Below are positions 59,501-64,000 of a stretch of DNA of 64,000 nt, in pieces. The translations under genes and the position numbers were made by a program. Location of the stretch: the NCBI GenBank assembly GCA_946188155.1, contig CAMHUC010000007.1:29679-93678 (forward strand). Reading direction: 5' to 3'. Positions within the stretch are counted from its first letter, which is position 1. The number at the start of each line of letters is the position of its first letter. The notes under the pieces are model-generated. The model made no database searches. It saw nothing but the letters and a program-made list of their open reading frames with translations, and was not told the origin of the DNA. The DNA is from an uncultured bacterium (GTDB lineage: Bacteria; Bacteroidota; Bacteroidia; Bacteroidales; Bacteroidaceae).

Positions 59501-59530
59501 GACGAACTGGCACTTGGGAGTGACGAATTC
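59501..59530. promoter_or_regulatory. Predicted LytTR operator, site 3
   Basis: Direct repeats GACGAACTG (59501-59509) and GACGAATTC (59522-59530), 21 bp start to start, preceded by TTTTT as in sites 1 and 2. It stands between the minus-strand small frame and lemA, about 145 bp before the lemA -7 element, so either gene could be the target. Confidence 0.5.
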
Positions 59531-59540
59531 AGAGGGTTGG

Positions 59541-59569
59541 GCGGCGTTTGACAAGCAAAACGTCCTACA
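59541..59569 (-). repeat. Dispersed 29-bp repeat, copy 2
   Basis: Inverse copy of 47328-47356 (27 of 29 matching), directly beside LytTR site 3. Confidence 0.8.
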
Positions 59570-59672
59570 TGCAATGGAGGCAGACGGGTTGGCCGTTGTC
59601 CCTATATTGCTAATTAGAAACAATTTATGCCAAAGAACGTTAAAGCACCTGCCGCCATACACATTATTTCAC

Positions 59673-59680
59673 TATATTTG
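59673..59680 (+). promoter_or_regulatory. -7 element (TATATTTG) of lemA
   Basis: TAnnTTTG, 26 nt upstream of the ATG at 59707. Confidence 0.65.
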
Positions 59681-59706
59681 CGACGAGAAAATCAACCCTG
59701 AGTGTT

Positions 59707-60285
59707 ATGACTACATTAATTATCGTTATCGCCCTGGTGGTAATCGTGGGAGGCTACTTCGTCTCTACCCAGCGCTCGCTGGTCAGTCTTGATGAACTGT
59801 GTAAGAACGCGCTGAGCCAGATAGAGGTTCAGCTGAACTCGCGCTTCGACGCCGTGATAGCCCTGGCCAAGACGGCGGCGCAGTATGCCAAGCACGAGTC
59901 GGATACCATCATCGAGGCAGTGAAAGCCCGTGGCGGCAATCTCGCCGGAGCCCCGGCAGCAGGCACCCCGGCAGCCATCAATCAGCAGTCGGACCTGCTC
60001 GGCCAGCTGATGGGCCGGCTGAACGTGGTGTTCGAGCGCTATCCCGAGCTGAAGGCCAGCGACCTCTACCGCGAGGCCCAGGAGGGCATGAAGCAGTATG
60101 AGGAGAATGTACGCATGAGCCGTATGATCTACAACGACACGGCCACGAAGATGAACCGCATGGTGCGCCAGTGGCCGTCGAGTATCGTGGCTTCGATGCT
60201 CCACTTCGACCAGAAGGAGTATCTGAAGGTGGACAGCGAGGAGAAACGACAGTACCCCAACCTCGATGAAGCATTCAAGAAGTAG
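59707..60285 (+). CDS. lemA: LemA family protein
   Basis: 192-residue LemA protein: one N-terminal transmembrane segment (LIIVIALVVIVGGYFVST), then a helical domain with the family motif LVSLDELCKNALSQIEVQLNSRFD, cited by its core QIEVQLNSRFD, and KYPELKA-like RYPELKASDLYREAQ. It ends with the usual acidic-basic tail. LemA proteins are membrane-anchored with the helical domain outside; their role is unknown, although they are often paired with DUF2207 or TPM proteins as here. The end overlaps the start of the DUF2207 gene by 20 bp, indicating one operon. Confidence 0.93.
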   Translation: MTTLIIVIALVVIVGGYFVSTQRSLVSLDELCKNALSQIEVQLNSRFDAVIALAKTAAQYAKHESDTIIEAVKARGGNLAGAPAAGTPAAINQQSDLLGQLMGRLNVVFERYPELKASDLYREAQEGMKQYEENVRMSRMIYNDTATKMNRMVRQWPSSIVASMLHFDQKEYLKVDSEEKRQYPNLDEAFKK

Positions 60286-61951
60286 TTATTTCAGAGGTGA
60301 GAGGATAGAGGTGAGAGGTGAGAGAATAGTTCTGCTTGCAGGACTGTTGCTGACCGTGCTGACCGCTGGTGCTGCGCCTGTGCTGCGCAACCTGGACATC
60401 CGCGTGCTGCTGCAGAAGAACGGCGATGCGCGGATCACGGAGGTCAGGCAGATGCAGATTGACTCGGAGGGCACGGAGTGCTACATCGGGATGGCCACGA
60501 TGGGCGACAGCGAGGTGCGCGACCTCGAGGTGAGCGACGAGACGGGCCTGGTGTACACCAACACCGGCGACTGGGACGTGGAGCGCAGCCGCCAATGGAA
60601 GGAGGGCAAGTGCGGCATAGTGAAAACCCGTGGCGGCTACGAGCTCTGCTGGGGCCTGGGCCAGAGCGGCGACCGTACCTACACCACCAGCTACACGCTG
60701 ACCGGACTGGTGCGCTCCTACCCCGATGCCGACGCCATCCGCCATGTGTTCATGGATGCCGGCGTCAATCCCAAACCCGAGCAGGCACGCCTCATTATCA
60801 CCTCCGACATCGACTCGGTGAGTTTCACGGCCGACAACTGCGGCGTATGGGGCTTCCGCTTCGGCGGTGAGCTCTCCTTTGAGGACGGCAACATCGTGGT
60901 TTGGAACACGGAGCCCTTCGGCAGCAGCGGCGCCCTGTACGTCATGGTGTATTTCCTCAAGGGGATGTTTGAACCGTGGTATCAGGAGGAGGGAACGTTC
61001 GAAGAGAAGAAGCAGGCAGCCCTCGAGGGCAGCGACTACACCGTCGACGACGAGATGACTGCAGGCGACGTGCTGGCACTGATTTGCCTGCTGTTGTTCT
61101 TCGTCCTCATGCCTGTCGTGCTGGTAGTATGGAACATCATCTATGTATGGCGCGCTCGCAAGAAGGCCAACAAGGACTTGCTCTGGTATCGCGACATACC
61201 CCTGGAGGGCAACCTGCAGGAGGCCAACAAGATCATCAATGCCTACAGCTACTTCACGGCCAACTACAACAACCTGCTCTCGGCCTGCATCCTGAAGCTC
61301 ATCAATATGGGAGCCATCAGTATCGAACAGCGCCTGAATGCGAAAGGCAAAGAGGAGCAGAACTTCGTCATCCACGACCTGCCACAGGCCGACCGTCAGC
61401 CCGTGCTGCTGCGCCAGATCCACAACATCTTCCGCCGCGCGGCAGGCCAGGACACCATCCTCGAGCCACGGGAGCTGAAGCAGTATATGCGCAGCAGCTA
61501 CAGCCAGAGCATCACCGACTCGTTCATCAACACGCTGCATGCCAAGACCTCAATCTCACAGTATAAGGACCGCCTCGACGAGGTGCGCCAGCTGTTCGGG
61601 CTGAAGAAGTTCCTCAAGGAGTTCTCGCTGCTCGACGAGCGCCACGTCGGCGAGGTCGGCCTGTGGAAGGACTATATGATCTACGCCACGCTCTTCGGCA
61701 TCGCCGACCAGGTGATACGCGACATGAAGAAGATCAACCCCGAGTACTTCAACATGGACCAGGTGGCCCGCCAGATGGCCGACGACCGCACGCTGCCGAT
61801 GATCTACTCCACGATGCACTCCGGCACCGCTCGCGCCGCCATGAACAAGGCCGAGCGCGAGGCCCGCGCCTCGGGCCGGGGCGGCAGCAGCTCGTGGGGC
61901 GGCGGTGGCGGCGGCTTCTCAGGCGGTGGCGGCGGTGGCGGCGTCAGGTAA
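60266..61951 (+). CDS. DUF2207 domain-containing membrane protein
   Basis: 561-residue predicted membrane protein of the DUF2207 family. A signal segment (VLLAGLLLTVLTAGAAP, about 25-42) is followed by an extracytoplasmic beta domain (45-255; RVLLQKNGDARITEVRQM), a transmembrane segment (about 265-292), a cytoplasmic helical region with DIPLEGNLQEANKI, and a Gly-rich C-terminus (SSWGGGGGGFSGGGGG) typical of the family. The annotated start lies inside lemA. The first about 22 residues (SSYFRGERIEVRGER) come from the GAGAGGT array at 60292-60328, so the original start was probably displaced by the repeat; a GTG inside the array is an alternative. Function unknown. Confidence 0.88.
   Translation: MKHSRSSYFRGERIEVRGERIVLLAGLLLTVLTAGAAPVLRNLDIRVLLQKNGDARITEVRQMQIDSEGTECYIGMATMGDSEVRDLEVSDETGLVYTNTGDWDVERSRQWKEGKCGIVKTRGGYELCWGLGQSGDRTYTTSYTLTGLVRSYPDADAIRHVFMDAGVNPKPEQARLIITSDIDSVSFTADNCGVWGFRFGGELSFEDGNIVVWNTEPFGSSGALYVMVYFLKGMFEPWYQEEGTFEEKKQAALEGSDYTVDDEMTAGDVLALICLLLFFVLMPVVLVVWNIIYVWRARKKANKDLLWYRDIPLEGNLQEANKIINAYSYFTANYNNLLSACILKLINMGAISIEQRLNAKGKEEQNFVIHDLPQADRQPVLLRQIHNIFRRAAGQDTILEPRELKQYMRSSYSQSITDSFINTLHAKTSISQYKDRLDEVRQLFGLKKFLKEFSLLDERHVGEVGLWKDYMIYATLFGIADQVIRDMKKINPEYFNMDQVARQMADDRTLPMIYSTMHSGTARAAMNKAEREARASGRGGSSSWGGGGGGFSGGGGGGGVR
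60292..60328. repeat. GAGAGGT heptamer array at the lemA/DUF2207 junction
   Basis: Five units of AGAGGTG/GAGAGGA starting just after the LemA stop and translated as the N-terminus of the DUF2207 protein; same unit as at 26747-26786 and 29311-29350. Confidence 0.75.
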
Positions 61952-62058
61952 GACCCTTACTCCACATCAGCGAAAAGAAATCCTTTACATAATCGGAATG
62001 GCCAAGGAATTTCCAGAAATAATTCATCATTCGTCATCCATAGTTCATAATTATTTCG

Positions 62059-62066
62059 TATCTTTG
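62059..62066 (+). promoter_or_regulatory. Orphan -7 element (TATCTTTG)
   Basis: TAnnTTTG with no gene immediately downstream on the plus strand. Confidence 0.35.
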
Positions 62067-62328
62067 GATAAAATCGTAAACCCTTTGTAAATAAAGGCAG
62101 TTCGGAGGACTGAGAAAAATCGGGGTTCTTGCTTAGGCAAGCGGCAAAGCCGAGCGACGAACTGGCAACGGTTCTTACACCTAAAGGTATAAGCGAGCAA
62201 GGCTCGTGGCTCATTTCCTCATTCTGCCGTGATTTGCTTGTCAATGCGCTCGACCTATGGTCGCTTCGCTCTGCGAAGAACTCCCGATGCTGAGCCACCA
62301 GTCTGTTTCAATGGCCCATTGTCGGGAG

Positions 62329-62336
62329 CAAAGGTA
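62329..62336 (-). promoter_or_regulatory. Orphan -7 element (TACCTTTG)
   Basis: TAnnTTTG on the minus strand with no convincing gene downstream; about 80 bp past the stop of the DUF4411 gene. Confidence 0.35.
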
Positions 62337-62414
62337 CAAAGAATTATTCAATTAACCAAGGGGAAAACAAAAATAACGACTAAATTGGTATATATAGGCA
62401 ACTAAAAGAACATA

Positions 62415-62897
62415 TTATATGGTTATTCCCAACTCTCTTAGTACTGTATTCAAGTCGCAACAGCGAACTCCCATTGCATTACAGGCATCTGGAATCATTA
62501 CTCGTTTTTTACTATTCGGGCTGGAACCTTCATAAGTTACAAGTGTCAAATGCTTAGCCGAAGCAGTTGCAATGAGACATGCATCCGCAACATTTGCGAA
62601 TGTATTCAATGCTTGTGGGCTATAAACAGGATTAGACTTTGCCCAGTTCTGAACATTTGCATATTGAATCATTACATCAGCATCCAATGATAAATAGAAA
62701 GACTTTGGAGCATTTGTCTTTAACCATTCCGTCAGTTCATCTTTACCCTTATCTATTTCTTCCTTGACAGTGACGCTTGTAAATATATCTCCAGAATTGA
62801 CCATTTCACGGAATCTTTCCCAAAACGTAGGCCAAATGTCCATTGGCATCTCGTTCTTGGAGCGAATAAATATATTGGTGTCAAATATATATGCCAT
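62415..62897 (-). CDS. DUF4411 family PIN-like protein (toxin candidate)
   Basis: 160-residue protein of the DUF4411 family, a PIN-domain-like group. The PIN pattern is visible: MAYIFDTNIFIRSKN with Asp6, TSVTVKEEIDKG with the conserved Glu, and FANVADACLIATA with the third acidic residue. PIN nucleases cleave RNA as toxins of toxin-antitoxin systems. It follows an ImmA/IrrE gene after 7 bp, the standard arrangement in which the ImmA/IrrE (often HTH-fused) protein acts as antitoxin. Base composition is clearly AT-richer than the rest of the window, indicating acquisition by transfer. Confidence 0.87.
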   Translation of the reverse strand: MAYIFDTNIFIRSKNEMPMDIWPTFWERFREMVNSGDIFTSVTVKEEIDKGKDELTEWLKTNAPKSFYLSLDADVMIQYANVQNWAKSNPVYSPQALNTFANVADACLIATASAKHLTLVTYEGSSPNSKKRVMIPDACNAMGVRCCDLNTVLRELGITI

Positions 62898-62904
62898 AGT
62901 CCAC

Positions 62905-63987
62905 TTATACGTTATTGTTCATGAAATGCTGGTAAGTATTCCCATACAGACCTGTTAGGCGGTAAGCATCTGTATAGCTCAACTGCCGATTATTGACCGC
63001 ATTGCGGACATGAATAGCAAAAAGCCTCCCAACACGTTTCACACTGGTCAGATAGAAACTGCCGCCACCACCTTCTTTCTTCTTGTTAATCGGCCTTTTA
63101 CTGTATTCCAACCAAAATGCCCTATAATCTATATCACTCATCAGCCTCAAGTCATGGGCACGACGCGCAACAACTATCTCACTTACCTTGAACTTTCGAG
63201 ATACTCTCTTGATATCTCCTGTCCACACATCTTGGAGTACATCTGCCGGAACCAAAAACTCTGCCGCAACCTTGTCACAATAGGATTCTACCGTATCATG
63301 ACTGAATAATTCTTCACCAGCATGCCCCGCACTAATGCCCAACATAATATGGGCTGTCTCATGTATAATGGTAAACATTTGGGCAGACTTGCTGTCTGCG
63401 CTGTTTACGAATATATAAGGCGCAGTTTGGTTTACAAGGGCAAACCCACGACATTCACTGACTTTCAAGGCTCGGTGCGTGTTATTACCCACCACGCCGT
63501 TAAAGGCCAAAAAAACACCTGCTTCCTCTAATTTCTGAGTCAGAGTATTTAATGCTTCTTCGATTTTCTGATATCCAAAAGCCCAACGAGACTCCAGCTG
63601 TAGGGTTTCGCGCAACAAAGAAACAGCCTCGCTAATAGGCGTGCTCAATTGGATGGAGTCAACAATCTCGCATGCGCCTATTTCGTTTAAGTAATCCTCA
63701 AGCCAATCTTGACGACTTTGTACATTCATCACCGTATCGTAGACATTCAAGTCAAAATGGCTGTTCTGTCCAGCCTCACCCCTGAACATAGGAAAAGGAA
63801 TAGTCTCCCTTGGGGCTTGTTGCAAGAACAAGTATCCAAAGGGTACGAAGAACTTGGAAGCGAATCTCTGTAATTGGCTAATTGTAGGCAGTTTTTCCTC
63901 ATACAACCAATCACCCAACTTGGGGAAAGCCTCTACAGCTTTCTCCGGCGCAGTTTCATTCTTCCGTGGATGACCATAGGGTAACAA
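62905..63987 (-). CDS. ImmA/IrrE family metallo-endopeptidase (antitoxin candidate), N-terminus uncertain
   Basis: 360-residue protein with an incomplete N-terminal HTH-like region (FPKLGDWLYEEKLPTISQLQRFA), the linker VPFGYLFLQQAPRETIPFP, and an M78-type zinc metallopeptidase domain whose HETAH motif gives His209, Glu210 and His213. A C-terminal region after about 300 includes a Lys/Gly-rich linker. The pairing with a DUF4411 gene downstream is a known toxin-antitoxin-like arrangement. The frame opens at a TTG (63985-63987) directly after an in-frame TAG at 63988-63990, so about ten residues of the usual HTH start seem missing: either TTG is the real start or the 5' end is damaged. The window ends 13 bp further on. 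Confidence 0.82.
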   Translation of the reverse strand: MLPYGHPRKNETAPEKAVEAFPKLGDWLYEEKLPTISQLQRFASKFFVPFGYLFLQQAPRETIPFPMFRGEAGQNSHFDLNVYDTVMNVQSRQDWLEDYLNEIGACEIVDSIQLSTPISEAVSLLRETLQLESRWAFGYQKIEEALNTLTQKLEEAGVFLAFNGVVGNNTHRALKVSECRGFALVNQTAPYIFVNSADSKSAQMFTIIHETAHIMLGISAGHAGEELFSHDTVESYCDKVAAEFLVPADVLQDVWTGDIKRVSRKFKVSEIVVARRAHDLRLMSDIDYRAFWLEYSKRPINKKKEGGGGSFYLTSVKRVGRLFAIHVRNAVNNRQLSYTDAYRLTGLYGNTYQHFMNNNV

Positions 63988-64000
63988 CTATCCGAATATA

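Larger units (their letters stand above)
61952..62414. other. 463-bp region without a convincing gene, promoter-like elements facing inward
   Basis: TATCTTTG at 62059-62066 (plus) and TACCTTTG at 62329-62336 (minus) face each other about 260 bp apart. The enclosed sequence has small inverted repeats (CACCTAAAGGTA near 62178; CTCCCGA at 62281 with TCGGGAG at 62322) and one LytTR-like half-site GACGAACTG at 62156 without a partner. A 113-codon reading frame on the minus strand (61957-62298) needs a GTG start and resembles no family. Non-coding RNA, decayed gene or repeat element are all possible. Confidence 0.5.

Noticed and set aside
60275..61540. 421-codon minus-strand frame opposite the DUF2207 gene
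   Set aside because: Antisense shadow of a recognised family member.
61957..62298. 113-codon minus-strand frame
   Set aside because: Needs a GTG start, no similarity recognised, irregular composition.
1..64000. tRNA, rRNA or complete insertion sequence
   Set aside because: None recognised by reading; short RNA genes could still be missed without a covariance search.

Overview
The window reads as a chromosomal segment of a Bacteroidota gut or oral commensal, most like Prevotella/Segatella (family Prevotellaceae). The reasons are two SusC/SusD polysaccharide-utilisation loci, a hybrid two-component regulator, LruC-domain lipoproteins, DUF6377 regulators, a dapB-lepB-lepB-wbqC cluster and about twenty copies of the Bacteroidota -7 promoter element TAnnTTTG just upstream of genes. 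No rRNA, tRNA, CRISPR array or intact insertion sequence was seen. The species cannot be named from the sequence alone.

Layout. 1-4.1 kb (minus): start of an S46 dipeptidyl peptidase, a four-helix-bundle protein, a polysaccharide flippase and a fused SpmA/SpmB-like membrane protein, separated by TCCGG repeat arrays. 4.1-13.7 kb: a surface-protein locus with three LruC lipoproteins and an InlB-repeat protein on the minus strand and a divergent LruC-like lipoprotein on the plus strand. 13.7-28 kb: a beta-glucan-type PUL (DUF6377 regulator, SusC, SusD, modular glycan-binding lipoprotein, GH16, GH3) with a second DUF6377-like gene lacking the DNA-binding end. 28-42.3 kb (minus): a TonB-dependent outer-membrane protein and a second PUL (GH97, SusD, a SusC broken by one in-frame stop, hybrid two-component system). 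42.3-46 kb: dapB, lepB, a lepB paralogue without the usual catalytic residues, and wbqC. 46-52.2 kb: DUF3857 protein, deacetylase plus glycosyltransferase, dprA, a second four-helix-bundle gene inside an inverted-repeat element, and a DUF2851 protein. 52.3-62 kb: two near-identical AAA-ATPase/PD-(D/E)XK genes, a propeller-LytTR regulator, a small outer-membrane protein, and lemA plus a DUF2207 protein. 62.4-64 kb: an AT-richer DUF4411/ImmA-IrrE toxin-antitoxin-like pair.

Two signals are not explained by ordinary annotation. First, short tandem arrays (unit about 7-10 bp) occur throughout, often as two arms in inverted orientation around a small core. Their unit sequences differ from element to element. 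Some sit between genes, some lie in frame inside coding sequences (WbqC, GH3, TonB protein, flippase tail), two inverted copies bracket the GH97 gene, and the two four-helix-bundle genes are each bracketed by arrays. This suggests a family of repeat elements linked to S23/Avd-like four-helix-bundle proteins. Second, three intergenic regions around the LytTR regulator carry the same pair of 9-bp direct repeats spaced exactly 21 bp start to start. That is the geometry expected of a LytTR operator, and it implies a local regulon of the regulator itself, the second AAA/nuclease gene and the lemA region.
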